55,576 nucleotides of DNA from Acidobacteriota bacterium (GCA_016870915.1 VFZY01000007.1:1-55576), one strand, 5' to 3'. Counted from the first letter of the stretch, positions 7,304 through 18,344 are shown. The notes: generated from the letters alone by a model not told the origin. Numbers and translations: made by a program.

Positions 7304-7822
7304 CTACTTAAGGGCCGCTTCGATCGCGCCGGTGAGTTCCTTGGACTCGGGTTGGACGTTCGAGTCAAACTTTCGGATGACCTTGCCGTCGCGTCCGGCC
7401 AGGTACTTGGTAAAGTTCCAGCCGGGCTCGCCGGCGGCCGTGGCGAGGAACTGATACAGCGGGTCCCGTCCGCCGCCTTTCACCTGAATCTTCGCCATCA
7501 TGGGGAATGTCACTTTGTAGGTTCGAGTGCAGAACGTCTTGATTTCGTCGTTCGACCCCGGCTCCTGGCCGCCAAAGTCATTGGATGGCACGGCGACCAC
7601 CACCAATCCCTGATCCTTGTACTTCTTGTAGATGGACTCCAGACCGGAGTACTGAGGGGTGAACCCTCACTGGCTGGCGGTGTTGACGAGCAAAACAACC
7701 TTGCCCTTGTAGCCGGCGAGGGGTGTCTCGCCTCCATCGATGGAGCGAAGCTTGAAGTTGTGAATCGTTTGGGCGGAGATCATGCCGGTGAGGGCGGGAA
7801 GGAGAAGGGCGAGCCGGTTCAT
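7304..7822 (-). CDS. exported selenocysteine-containing glutathione peroxidase
   Basis: The 172-residue product is a peroxidase that reduces hydroperoxides with a thiol donor. It begins with a signal peptide (to about residue 18, ISAQ). An in-frame TGA at 7667-7669 is codon 52, inside NTASQ-U-GFTPQYSG, exactly the catalytic Cys/Sec position of the family. The rest of the catalytic tetrad is intact: Gln86 in GGQEPG, Trp135 and Asn136 in WNFTKY. The frame is open on both sides of the TGA, and the total length is normal for the family. A SECIS-like hairpin follows the TGA. Conventional gene calling would report only a truncated C-terminal fragment starting at 7606. ATG 7822 starts the signal peptide. 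The carboxypeptidase-regulatory gene diverges 57 bases away. Confidence 0.9.
7636..7669 (-). promoter_or_regulatory. bacterial SECIS-like element downstream of the Sec UGA
   Basis: Starting at the UGA (7669-7667, minus strand), 16 bases lead to a 5-bp stem ACUCC/GGAGU closing the loop GGUCU (hairpin 7636-7650). A GGUCU apical loop on a short stem about 20 bases after the UGA is the arrangement known for the SelB-binding hairpin of E. coli fdhF mRNA. A second, mutually exclusive stem (TGAGGG with CCCTCA) can form right at the UGA. Confidence 0.8.
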
Positions 7823-7879
7823 ACCTTTCAGCGTAGCGGATTTGTAACGGCGCGGCGCGAGGGAGCATCATAGGGATAG

Positions 7880-9538
7880 ATGTTATCCCTTTGCCTGGCC
7901 GCCGCGTTGCTGATGCAGGGCCCCCCTGGACGCTTCGGGGCGCCTCCGATGATCTCGCAGCCACGGCAGCCTTTGAGACCGGGGGAGGGTGGCACCATTG
8001 AGGGCCAGGTACTGGATCAGGCCACCGGGGCGCCGCTGCGCAAAGCGGCTCTGCTGTTGCGACGCATCGAGGGCCGCCCGGGCATGGGAGAGCCGCCCAA
8101 CGTGGCCACCGCCGATGAAGCGGGCCGGTTCCTCATCAAGGAAGTTCCGCCCGGGCGATATCGTTTGGTGGGAGAGCGCAACGGCTATGTACGCCAGGAC
8201 TATGGTGCCCGGTCGGCGGGGCGCCCCGGCACGGTGCTCACCGTGGAGGCCGGGCAGCGCGTGGGCCCGCTTCAGTTGAAACTGACGCCGCACTCGGTGA
8301 TCGCCGGCCGCGTGGTGGATGAAGACGGGGATCCGATTCCTGGTGCGCAAGTGCAGGCCCTGCGCTGGGCCTATGTGGATGGACGCCGCCAATTGAACCA
8401 TGTGGGCTCGGCGCAGACCAATGATCTGGGCGAGTACCGCGTGTACGGACTGAGCGCCGGCAAGTTTGTGCTCAGCACAACGATCTTCAGCATGAACGCA
8501 ATGACCGTGGTGGAGAAACCGAACCAGGGCGACCAGGCCTATACGCCGACGTTTTTCCCCGGCGTTGTGGATCCAGCCGCGGCGGCCACCTTCGAGGTGC
8601 CGGCGGGGACGCAGTTGCGAGGCATGGATTTCACACTTCGCCGTGTGCCCACCGTGCGTGTGCGCGGCCGGGTGACGGTGCAGGGCGGAGCCCTGGACCG
8701 GCCGGTGATGGTTCAGGCGTTTCCGCGCGGGCTGGCGTTCGTGGGAGGGATGCGGCGCATGGCGCGGACAGATATGAACGGGGTGTTCGAACTGAAGGGT
8801 CTGGCTCCCGGCTCCTATACCGTAACGGCTGAGGCGTTCGAAGATCGGCGCAGGAGCAGCGGCCGCGTGCAACTTGACTTGGGCGCGGGCGGAGCCGAGG
8901 GGATTCAGATCGCGCTGGGTCCAGGGCTGGAGGTGCAGGGCGAAGTGCGCGTCGAGGGGCAGGAGGCGTTGCCGGGCGGCGGCCTCTACGTGGGGCTGCG
9001 GCCGCGCAACGCGGGGGTGTTCCCCGGTGATCGCGGCGGCGCGGTGAAAGCGGATCGCACGTTCATCGTGCATGACGTGGCGCCGGAGGAGTACCGGGTG
9101 AACGTGACCGGGGTTCCGAAGAACTTCTACCTCAAGTCCGCGCTGATGGGCGACCAGGACATCCTGGCGGCAGGGATCGATCTGACGCGCTCGGCGCCCG
9201 GACGTCTTGTGGTGACGCTGGCTTCAAACGGGGCTCAGGTGGAGGGCGACACGGCTCCGGGCACAACGGTGGTGATTTGGCCGGATTCTCGCAGTCAGAC
9301 GCAGATGCATCTTTATAAGACCGCCGCGGCGGATCAGAACGGCCGGTTTATCATCACGGGGATCGCCCCCGGGGAATACCGGCTGGCGGCGTTTGAGGAC
9401 GTGGACATGGGGGCGGCGCAGGACGGCGAGTATCTCAAACAGTTCGAGCGCAGCGCGCAGACCTTGAGCGCAAAAGAGAATGGCAAGGAGACCAAGACGC
9501 TGAAGGCGATCCCCTATGAGGAGTCCGCGCGGCAATGA
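7880..9538 (+). CDS. secreted carboxypeptidase-regulatory-like (transthyretin-fold) repeat protein
   Basis: This 552-residue exported protein is built from several beta-sandwich units of the carboxypeptidase regulatory type. Each has the pattern seen in GTIEGQVLDQATGAPL...GRFLIKEVPPGRYRL (about 38-95), VIAGRVVDEDGDPIPGA (about 140-160), NDLGEYRVYGLSAGKFVL, NGVFELKGLAPGSYTVTA and NGRFIITGIAPGEYRLAA near the end. A short N-terminal hydrophobic segment acts as signal. Such proteins are abundant in Acidobacteria, and their role is probably surface adhesion or carbohydrate binding. Its stop overlaps the start of the TPR gene as ATGA, so the two are translationally coupled. Confidence 0.82.
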   Translation: MLSLCLAAALLMQGPPGRFGAPPMISQPRQPLRPGEGGTIEGQVLDQATGAPLRKAALLLRRIEGRPGMGEPPNVATADEAGRFLIKEVPPGRYRLVGERNGYVRQDYGARSAGRPGTVLTVEAGQRVGPLQLKLTPHSVIAGRVVDEDGDPIPGAQVQALRWAYVDGRRQLNHVGSAQTNDLGEYRVYGLSAGKFVLSTTIFSMNAMTVVEKPNQGDQAYTPTFFPGVVDPAAAATFEVPAGTQLRGMDFTLRRVPTVRVRGRVTVQGGALDRPVMVQAFPRGLAFVGGMRRMARTDMNGVFELKGLAPGSYTVTAEAFEDRRRSSGRVQLDLGAGGAEGIQIALGPGLEVQGEVRVEGQEALPGGGLYVGLRPRNAGVFPGDRGGAVKADRTFIVHDVAPEEYRVNVTGVPKNFYLKSALMGDQDILAAGIDLTRSAPGRLVVTLASNGAQVEGDTAPGTTVVIWPDSRSQTQMHLYKTAAADQNGRFIITGIAPGEYRLAAFEDVDMGAAQDGEYLKQFERSAQTLSAKENGKETKTLKAIPYEESARQ

Positions 9539-11010
9539 AGGGGCTGCTTCTGCTGGCGCTGGCGCAACAGCCGGATGAACTGGCGCGCCTGTCACAGCAA
9601 GGCAAGACCCTCATGATGGAGCAGCGGTTCGCCGACGCCGTGCCGGTTTATGAGCGTCTGGCGAAGGCAATGCCGGGCAATGCCGGACTGCTTTCGAACC
9701 TGGGCATGGCGCTGCACCTTTCGGGCGAGTACAAGAGATCGCTGGGGCCTTTGGAGCAGGCGTTGAAGATCGCGCCGCGAACCCCGGGGGCGTTGTTTTA
9801 TCTGGGTGCGTCGTACCTTCGGTTGGGGGAAACGGCCAAGGCGATTGTGCCGCTGGGAACGCTGGAGGCGTCGTTTCCCGGAAACCCGGCGGCGCTCGGC
9901 ATGCTGGCGGATGCGAAGTTCCTGGTGGGCCGGTTTGAGGAGTCCGCCGCGCACTTCCGGAAACTGGCGGCGGTGGATCCGGAGAACCCGAAATCGTGGC
10001 TGGGGCTGGGCCGCGCCTATGAGGCGCTGGCGGACCGGAGCGCCGGGGAACTGGCCAAGACAGGCCCTGGAGGCGGTTACTGGTTCGCACTGGTGGCGGA
10101 ATCGCGATCACGCCAAAGCCAGAGGCGAAGCGCGTTCTACTTCTATCGGAAAGCGCTGGAGTTGACACCGGGTCTTCGCGGCGCCCATGCGGCTCTCGCG
10201 GCGATCTACCGGGAGAGCGGAAAGCCCGACTGGGCGTCCGCCGAGGACGCCGCGGAAAAGGCGCTGGGCGCACCCGAATGCTCGGCGCCGACGCTCGAAT
10301 GCCATTTCCGGACGGGGCGCGATGAGACGCTCGTGCGCGCGGCGCGATTGCTGAAGACTCCGGAGTCTTTCTATTGGCGGGCGCGTGCCTATAGCCGGCT
10401 GGCAGCCGCGGCATTTGACCGCGTGGGCCGTTTGCCGGAGTCCGTGGAAAGCTGGGCACTGATGGCGGAACTCCACCAGGGACAGGGCCGGTTTGTCGAA
10501 GCGGCCAAGGCTTGGGAAGCGGCCCTGCGCCTTGAGCCCGCCGACGATGGGATCAAGCAGGATCTGGCTGCCGCGCTGCACCAGGCCAAGGATGACGAGC
10601 GGGCGCGGAAGATCACGGAGGAACTGCTGGCGAAGGCTCCCGCTTCGCCGGAGTTGAACTTCCTGATGGGCGAGATCTGTCTGGCCCAGCAGCAGCCGGA
10701 ACCCGCGATCACGCATCTGATGAAGGCCTCGCAGGCGGACCCCGGCGCTCTGCCGGTGCGCGCCGCGCTGGCCCGGGCCCTGCTGGCGGCGGGACATGCC
10801 ACCGACGCCATTCCGCATCTGGAAGCGGCGCTTTCCATGGATGAAGACGGCAGCCTGCACTTTCAGCTTGTCCGGGCGTTCCAAACCGCGGGCGATACCG
10901 CGAAGGCGAAAGCGGCGATGGCGCGGTACCAGGAGTTGCGGGGCAAACTGGCGGCGGACCGGCAGGTGCTGGAAGACGAGGTGAAAATCACCGCACCGCC
11001 CGGGCAATAG
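9535..11010 (+). CDS. TPR-repeat protein
   Basis: This 491-residue protein consists almost entirely of tetratricopeptide repeats, for example PGNAGLLSNLGMALHLSGEY, PRTPGALFYLGASYLRLGE, PENPKSWLGLGRAYEAL and PELNFLMGEICLAQQQ. It probably serves as a protein-protein interaction scaffold. A very short hydrophobic N-terminus (GLLLLALAQ) suggests export. It is coupled to the preceding carboxypeptidase-regulatory-like gene by a four-base overlap, which implies the two products are made together. No catalytic domain is seen. Confidence 0.82.
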   Translation: MKGLLLLALAQQPDELARLSQQGKTLMMEQRFADAVPVYERLAKAMPGNAGLLSNLGMALHLSGEYKRSLGPLEQALKIAPRTPGALFYLGASYLRLGETAKAIVPLGTLEASFPGNPAALGMLADAKFLVGRFEESAAHFRKLAAVDPENPKSWLGLGRAYEALADRSAGELAKTGPGGGYWFALVAESRSRQSQRRSAFYFYRKALELTPGLRGAHAALAAIYRESGKPDWASAEDAAEKALGAPECSAPTLECHFRTGRDETLVRAARLLKTPESFYWRARAYSRLAAAAFDRVGRLPESVESWALMAELHQGQGRFVEAAKAWEAALRLEPADDGIKQDLAAALHQAKDDERARKITEELLAKAPASPELNFLMGEICLAQQQPEPAITHLMKASQADPGALPVRAALARALLAAGHATDAIPHLEAALSMDEDGSLHFQLVRAFQTAGDTAKAKAAMARYQELRGKLAADRQVLEDEVKITAPPGQ

Positions 11011-11058
11011 GTCACCTGGCCGATAGAACACCGGGCCAATGGGTAACAATGAAAGGCT

Positions 11059-12453
11059 ATGCAACACCCCTCACGGCGCCAGATGATCGGACACGCCCTG
11101 GCGGCCCCCGCGGCACTTGCCCAACCGCTATTGGCGCAAGCGGCTCGGCCGAACATCATCCTGATTTATTGCGATGACCTGGGCTATGGCGACCTGGGCT
11201 GCTACGGGTCAAAGATCCGCACGCCCAACCTGGACCGGATGGCGGCGGAGGGCGTTCGATTCACCCATTTCTATTCCGCGAACCCGGTGTGTTCCCCTTC
11301 ACGCGCCGCGTTGATGACCGGACGCTATCCCACACGGGTTGGCGTTCCCCGCGTCTTCTTCCCCGGCGACAAGGAAGGCCTGGCGCGAGACGAAGTGACG
11401 ATGGCCGCCATGCTCAAGGAGCACGGCTACAAGACGATGTGCGTGGGCAAGTGGCATCTGGGCCACCTGCCGCCCTATCTGCCGGCCAGCCGGGGATTCG
11501 ACGGCTACTTCGGCATTCCGTATTCGAACGACATGAACCCTCCCGTGGTGCTGAGGCAGGCCGACGGCAAGACGGAGACGGTGGAGGAGAAGGCAACGCT
11601 TGAGACGCTGACGCCGCGATACACGGAAGAGGCGATCCGGTTCATCGAGCAGTCGAAGGGCAGCCCGTTTTTTCTGTATTTCCCGCACACCTACCCGCAT
11701 ATTCCGCTGGCGGCATCGCCGCGGTTCCGGGGCAAGTCACCCCATGGCCTGTATGGCGACGTGGTGGAGGAGATCGATTGGAGCGTGGGCGAGATCCTGG
11801 CGGCGCTCAAGAAACACGGCCTGGACAACAACACCCTGGTTGTCTTCTCGTCGGACAACGGCCCCTGGTTTCAGGGCAGCCCGGGTCGCTTGCGGGGCCG
11901 CAAGGGATCGACCTATGAGGGCGGCGTGCGGGAACCATTCATCGCGCGGATGCCGGGCAGGATCCCGAAGGGCCGCGTCGTGGACACGCCCGGGTCAACG
12001 CTGGACATGGTGCCGACAGTGGCTGCGCTCACGGGCGCCAGGCTGCCGGCAAAGCCCCTCGACGGGTTGAACATCTGGCCGCTGCTGAGCGGCAAGGGCG
12101 CGGCGCCGGAACGCGGGACTCTGCTCTATTTCGATAACGTGCACTTGCAGTGCGCACGGCTGAGGAACTGGAAGCTGCACGTGGCGCGGTACAACTCGTA
12201 CGTGTACGGTCCGATTCCGGCGGGCGGCCGGATCAATCTGCCGCTCAATCCCCCGGAGTTGTACAACCTGGTGGATGATCCGGATGAGAGCGCCGACGTG
12301 GCGGACAAGAACCCGGAGGTGGTCCGCGAGATCATGGCCCGCATGGAAGAGGCGGTGACCACGTTTCCGGCCGACATTCAGAAGGCCTGGACAGAGACGC
12401 GCGCCCGCAAAACGCGCCTCGCGGAGCCCGGGCGGCTTCCAGTGGCGTTGTAG
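11059..12453 (+). CDS. exported sulfatase (arylsulfatase family, Cys-type)
   Basis: This 464-residue enzyme is predicted to remove sulfate esters from sugars or other substrates outside the cytoplasm. It has a twin-arginine-like leader (SRRQMIG) ending near LLAQA. The sulfatase core starts with the metal-binding PNIILIYCDDLGYGDLG. The active site CSPSRAALMTGRYP places the formylglycine-forming Cys at residue 78. KWHLGHLP and FSSDNGPW, further active-site motifs, are also present. A Cys-type site needs a formylglycine-generating enzyme or an anaerobic maturase, and neither is in this window. It precedes a 3-keto-disaccharide hydrolase domain gene by 11 bases, suggesting joint use in glycan breakdown. 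The natural substrate cannot be named. Confidence 0.9.
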   Translation: MQHPSRRQMIGHALAAPAALAQPLLAQAARPNIILIYCDDLGYGDLGCYGSKIRTPNLDRMAAEGVRFTHFYSANPVCSPSRAALMTGRYPTRVGVPRVFFPGDKEGLARDEVTMAAMLKEHGYKTMCVGKWHLGHLPPYLPASRGFDGYFGIPYSNDMNPPVVLRQADGKTETVEEKATLETLTPRYTEEAIRFIEQSKGSPFFLYFPHTYPHIPLAASPRFRGKSPHGLYGDVVEEIDWSVGEILAALKKHGLDNNTLVVFSSDNGPWFQGSPGRLRGRKGSTYEGGVREPFIARMPGRIPKGRVVDTPGSTLDMVPTVAALTGARLPAKPLDGLNIWPLLSGKGAAPERGTLLYFDNVHLQCARLRNWKLHVARYNSYVYGPIPAGGRINLPLNPPELYNLVDDPDESADVADKNPEVVREIMARMEEAVTTFPADIQKAWTETRARKTRLAEPGRLPVAL

Positions 12454-12464
12454 GATTTGAGAGG

Positions 12465-13103
12465 ATGAAGATCATGTTTCGAGCTACCGTTTTCCAAGCC
12501 GTTGTCCCGGCGCTGATGATTGCGGGAGACTTCTCCCCGTTGTTCAACGGAAAGGACCTCAGCGGCTGGAAACTGATCAACGGCAAGGGCCCCGGCTACG
12601 TGGTGGAAAAGGGCATGATCGTGTGCCCGGCCGACGGCGGGGGCAATCTGTACACGGAGAAGGAATACTTCAACTTCGTCCTCCAATTCGAGTTCCGCAT
12701 GGAGCCGGGCGGAAACAACGGCATCGGCATCCGGGCGCCGCAGTCCGGCGATGCGGCCTACAGCGGGATGGAGATCCAGATTCTGGACCATCATCATGCC
12801 CGGTACGAAGGCAAACTGAAACCCACGCAGTTGCATGGTTCGGTGTACGACGTTTTCGGCGCGAAGGACGAGGGGATGAAGCCGGCCGGGCAGTGGAACA
12901 GGGAAGAAATTGTGGCCGACGGCCGTCGGATCAAGGTGACACTGAACGGCAAGGTGATCACGGACGCGAATCTTGACGACGTGAAAGACCCGGCGGTATT
13001 GAAGAAGCACCCGGGGCTGGCGCGGACCGGCGGGCACATCGGCCTGCTGGGACATGGCACGCGTGTCGAGTTCCGGAAGCTTCGGATCAAGGAACTGCCG
13101 TAG
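12465..13103 (+). CDS. 3-keto-disaccharide hydrolase (DUF1080) domain protein
   Basis: This 212-residue secreted protein consists of a signal peptide followed by one DUF1080 concanavalin-like domain. Marks of the family are FSPLFNGKDLSGWKL at the domain start, FEFRMEPGGNNGIGIRAP, the acidic/His segment MEIQILDHHHARY, and GHIGLLGHGTRVEFRKLRI at the end. Some members hydrolyse 3-keto-glycosides; others may only bind carbohydrate. It lies directly after the sulfatase gene and is probably co-transcribed. Its 3' end overlaps the convergent esterase gene by 17 bases. Confidence 0.85.
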   Translation: MKIMFRATVFQAVVPALMIAGDFSPLFNGKDLSGWKLINGKGPGYVVEKGMIVCPADGGGNLYTEKEYFNFVLQFEFRMEPGGNNGIGIRAPQSGDAAYSGMEIQILDHHHARYEGKLKPTQLHGSVYDVFGAKDEGMKPAGQWNREEIVADGRRIKVTLNGKVITDANLDDVKDPAVLKKHPGLARTGGHIGLLGHGTRVEFRKLRIKELP

Positions 13104-13782
13104 GGTCGGGAAGCGCGATGCGCCTGAGCCAGGCGTCGAGGATGGGTCCTGCCTGGGAAGGGAACCGGTGAGGGCCCGGAAGCAGATGATACTCAACGTC
13201 GGTCGCGCGGTGGCGTAGGCGGGCTGGAAACTGATTGGCGGTTTCGGCCGGGTAGAATTCGTCGGCATCGCGAGCGATGTGCAGCAGGGCCGCTTCAACG
13301 GCGCCGTAACACTCCGAAGTCTCCCAATCGCGCGGTACGCCGCCGCAGATGCCGGCCACACCCCGGAACGCGCCGGGATGCGTAGCGGCCAGGCGATAGT
13401 TGAGACCCACCGGTTGTGAGAACCCCAGCAGGATGCGCCGGTTGGGGGCTATACCGGTGGCAAGACCCGCTTCCTCGGCGACATGCAGAACCATGCGATG
13501 GTGCAGATCGACAGCCTCCCGCCAATGAGCGGCCACGCCCCAGTTGTAGGCGGGCGGCCCAGGCTCCCCCAGTTTGCGGTAGTGTTGATTCGGCCCGTTC
13601 AGAGCGGCGATGGGGTAAAGGTCCGCTGTGAGCTTGCGAACCAGATCGAGGATCTCGCCGCCACTCTGGCCATACCCGTGAAGCGCGACGATCAGCAGCC
13701 CGGAGTCCGTCTCCACATCCGGCTGAAATAGTTGATAATTATAGGAAGCTGGTACCTGGTACCGATAGGACCGTTGGGGCAT
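13087..13782 (-). CDS. phospholipase/carboxylesterase-family alpha/beta hydrolase
   Basis: This 231-residue protein without a signal peptide matches the small serine esterase family. LLIVALHGYGQSGGE supplies the oxyanion-hole HGxG region, RILLGFSQPVGLNYRLA the nucleophile elbow, DADEFYP the acid and GPHRFPSQA the catalytic His. The nucleophile elbow reads GFSQP where the family has GxSxG, so a Pro replaces the glycine after the Ser region. This may reduce or change activity. ATG 13782 was selected because homology begins near here and the upstream in-frame extension overlaps the Hpt gene on the other strand. The substrate is unknown. Confidence 0.75.
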   Translation of the reverse strand: MPQRSYRYQVPASYNYQLFQPDVETDSGLLIVALHGYGQSGGEILDLVRKLTADLYPIAALNGPNQHYRKLGEPGPPAYNWGVAAHWREAVDLHHRMVLHVAEEAGLATGIAPNRRILLGFSQPVGLNYRLAATHPGAFRGVAGICGGVPRDWETSECYGAVEAALLHIARDADEFYPAETANQFPARLRHRATDVEYHLLPGPHRFPSQAGPILDAWLRRIALPDPTAVP

Positions 13783-13866
13783 TGGATATTTGTTCGCGGC
13801 TCCCTCAATTTTGACTCCGATTCGGCCGATGCGTAAAGCAGGGAAACCAGAGAGATACAAACTTCC

Positions 13867-14229
13867 GTGAACCTGGAACAGCAATTGATCAGTTTGAACC
13901 GCGCCGTGGCACTGGAGCGCGTGGGTGGTGACGAGGAACTGTTGGCCGAAGTGGCGGAACTGTTTCTGGACGATTGCCCGAACATGATGCGTGAGATCCG
14001 CACCGCGCTGGCATCGGGCGACGCGAAAATGCTGGAACGGGCGGCCCACACGCTGAAGGGGTCCGTGGCGAACTTTGGCGCCGAACCGGTTTTCCTGGCT
14101 TCCCTTGCGCTTGAGATGAGTGGACGCCAGGGAAAGATGGATGGAACGGCGGAGCGGTTCTCGGAATTGGAAGCGCACCTCCGGGTGCTTTGCGAAGAGA
14201 TGGTTTCGCTGCGTCTGCCCGCCCGGTAG
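13867..14229 (+). CDS. histidine phosphotransfer (Hpt) domain protein
   Basis: This 120-residue single-domain protein has the Hpt signature AHTLKGSVANFGA, with the phosphorylatable His at about residue 60, within a four-helix pattern. Hpt proteins relay phosphate between a hybrid sensor kinase and a response regulator. No kinase or receiver gene is nearby, so its partners are encoded elsewhere. The start is GTG at 13867, with only a weak purine stretch upstream. A structured spacer separates it from mqnD. Confidence 0.85.
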   Translation: MNLEQQLISLNRAVALERVGGDEELLAEVAELFLDDCPNMMREIRTALASGDAKMLERAAHTLKGSVANFGAEPVFLASLALEMSGRQGKMDGTAERFSELEAHLRVLCEEMVSLRLPAR

Positions 14230-14268
14230 CTCCGTGCCCGCGTTGTAAAAACGCGGTGCAACACGGAG
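14230..14268 (+). promoter_or_regulatory. two-part stem-loop between the Hpt gene and mqnD
   Basis: CTCCGTG (14230-14236) pairs with CACGGAG (14262-14268), and inside it CCGCGTT (14238-14244) pairs with AACGCGG (14250-14256). No T-tract follows, so this is not a typical intrinsic terminator. It ends just before the ribosome binding site of a mini-ORF that overlaps the mqnD start. Confidence 0.4.
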
Positions 14269-14278
14269 GTCTGCTAAG

Positions 14279-14305
14279 ATGAGGTTCTCGCCTCATGACG
14301 TCTAA
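14279..14305 (+). CDS. possible 8-codon leader peptide overlapping the mqnD start
   Basis: ATG 14279 follows GGAGGT (14265-14270) at a good distance and opens an eight-codon frame (MRFSPHDV) ending with TAA at 14303-14305. It covers the mqnD start at 14295 in another frame. ATGAGG (14279-14284) can pair with CCTCAT (14291-14296), a hairpin that hides both the GAGG element and the mqnD start codon. Translation of the mini-ORF would open this hairpin. This is an inference from spacing and pairing only. Confidence 0.3.
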   Translation: MRFSPHDV

Positions 14306-15143
14306 TTCTCCACTTCGCGATCTCGTCTGCGCGCACAGTCCCGACTCCGATGACGCCTACATGTTTTATGCGCTGGCGACTCGCAAGGTCCGTTCCCGCA
14401 CGCTGAACTTCAAGCACGTCCTCTCCGACATCGAAACCTTGAACCGCAAGGCGCTGGAAGGCGTTTACGACCTGACAGCGATCTCCTACCACGCTTACCC
14501 CTATGTCGCCGACAAGTACCAGCTGATGGCCGCCGGATCGAGCGTGGGCGACGGTTATGGCCCGATGCTGGTGGCCACCTCGCCCCTCGACGCCAATCAG
14601 TTGAAGGGAAAACGCATCGCCATTCCGGGCACGCTGACCAGCGCCTACCTGACGCTGAAGTTGTTGGAACCGGACTTTGAGCCGGTGGTGATTCCCTTCG
14701 ACAAGATCATCGCCGCGGTGCAGGAACAGTCCGTGGACCTGGGCCTGATCATCCACGAGGGCCAGTTGACCTACGGCCGCGGCGGTCTGCACAAAGTGTT
14801 GGACCTGGGGGCCTGGTGGAAGAAGGAGTACAACCTGCCACTGCCGCTGGGCGCCAACGCGTTGTTACGGTCGCTTTCGCCGGACGACCAGACGGAGGCG
14901 TGCCGGATGATGCGTGAGAGCATTCAGCATGCGCTGGACAACACCGAACAGGCGTTGAACTACGCCATGCAGTTCGCGCGTGACATGGAAGCGGGTCTGG
15001 CCGAAAAGTTCGTCGGCATGTACGTGAACCATTTCACGGTGGACTGCGGCGAACTGGTGCCGGTGGCGGCGCAGAAGCTTCTGGACATGGGCCACGAGGC
15101 GGGCCTGATTCCTCATCGTGTGCGGTTGGACTTCGTGCGTTAG
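14295..15143 (+). CDS. mqnD: 1,4-dihydroxy-6-naphthoate synthase (futalosine menaquinone pathway)
   Basis: This 282-residue cytoplasmic enzyme belongs to the MqnA/MqnD solute-binding-protein-like family and matches MqnD. Evidence is the N-terminal AHSPDSDDAYMFYAL, DLTAISYHAYPYVADKY, GYGPMLVATSPL, DLGLIIHEGQLTYG and the DLGAWWKKEYNLPLPLGAN segment. MqnD converts cyclic dehypoxanthinylfutalosine to 1,4-dihydroxy-6-naphthoate, a step toward menaquinone. Other mqn genes are not in the window. The start ATG lies in a small hairpin that pairs with its own ribosome binding site, and a mini-ORF overlaps it, so translation may be coupled. A HEAT-repeat gene follows after one base. Confidence 0.9.
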   Translation: MTSNSPLRDLVCAHSPDSDDAYMFYALATRKVRSRTLNFKHVLSDIETLNRKALEGVYDLTAISYHAYPYVADKYQLMAAGSSVGDGYGPMLVATSPLDANQLKGKRIAIPGTLTSAYLTLKLLEPDFEPVVIPFDKIIAAVQEQSVDLGLIIHEGQLTYGRGGLHKVLDLGAWWKKEYNLPLPLGANALLRSLSPDDQTEACRMMRESIQHALDNTEQALNYAMQFARDMEAGLAEKFVGMYVNHFTVDCGELVPVAAQKLLDMGHEAGLIPHRVRLDFVR

Positions 15144-15144
15144 T

Positions 15145-17977
<2,833 letters not shown>

Positions 17978-18061
17978 GGATGGCGGGCGCCGTTACCGGC
18001 AGAGCGAGCGGTCCACGTACTTCTTACGCCCGCTGGCAGTTGACGTGTAACACCCACCGCG

Positions 18062-18344
18062 GGGACAAGGCCCAGAGAGGGCTTGGGCCAGATGAGGCCG
18101 TCCTCGGATTCGGCATAGGCGTTCCGGTAGCCATCGCGGGTGTAGTGATACTACATGCGCAGGCGGCCCTCATCGCGCAACACCGTGCCCCAGCATGGTC
18201 CTATCGAGAAGCCGCCTCCCCCGGTTGGTCCACGCCCATGAGCGGATTCTTGGGGTGCTTCTCAAGGGTGTGGAAGGTGCGTTGCACCCCCACCTGGAGC
18301 TTGATGAGCAAGACGTCCAGGAAGAGCCTGCGAAAGTCATTCAA
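18062..18344 (-). pseudogene. decayed N-terminal fragment of a glycosidase-like beta-propeller protein
   Basis: The minus strand encodes RRLFLDVLLIKLQ, VQRTFHTLEKHPKNPLMGVD, then after a frameshift near 18200 GTVLRDEGRLRM, an in-frame TAG at 18151-18153, and YHYTRDGYRNAYAESEDG to LIWPKPSLGLV. Together these match the N-terminal region of five-bladed-propeller (GH32/GH43-type) proteins common in Planctomycetes and Acidobacteria, in which the TAG position is normally Trp (RMWYH). Similarity ends near 18065 and nothing resembling the rest of the gene follows. The fragment begins directly after the stop of the PIG-L gene, so it was probably the next gene in that operon. Confidence 0.7.

Noticed and set aside
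18151-18153. TAG in the glycosidase remnant as pyrrolysine
   Set aside because: Relatives have Trp here, a frameshift lies next to it and the gene is truncated, so mutation is the simple explanation.
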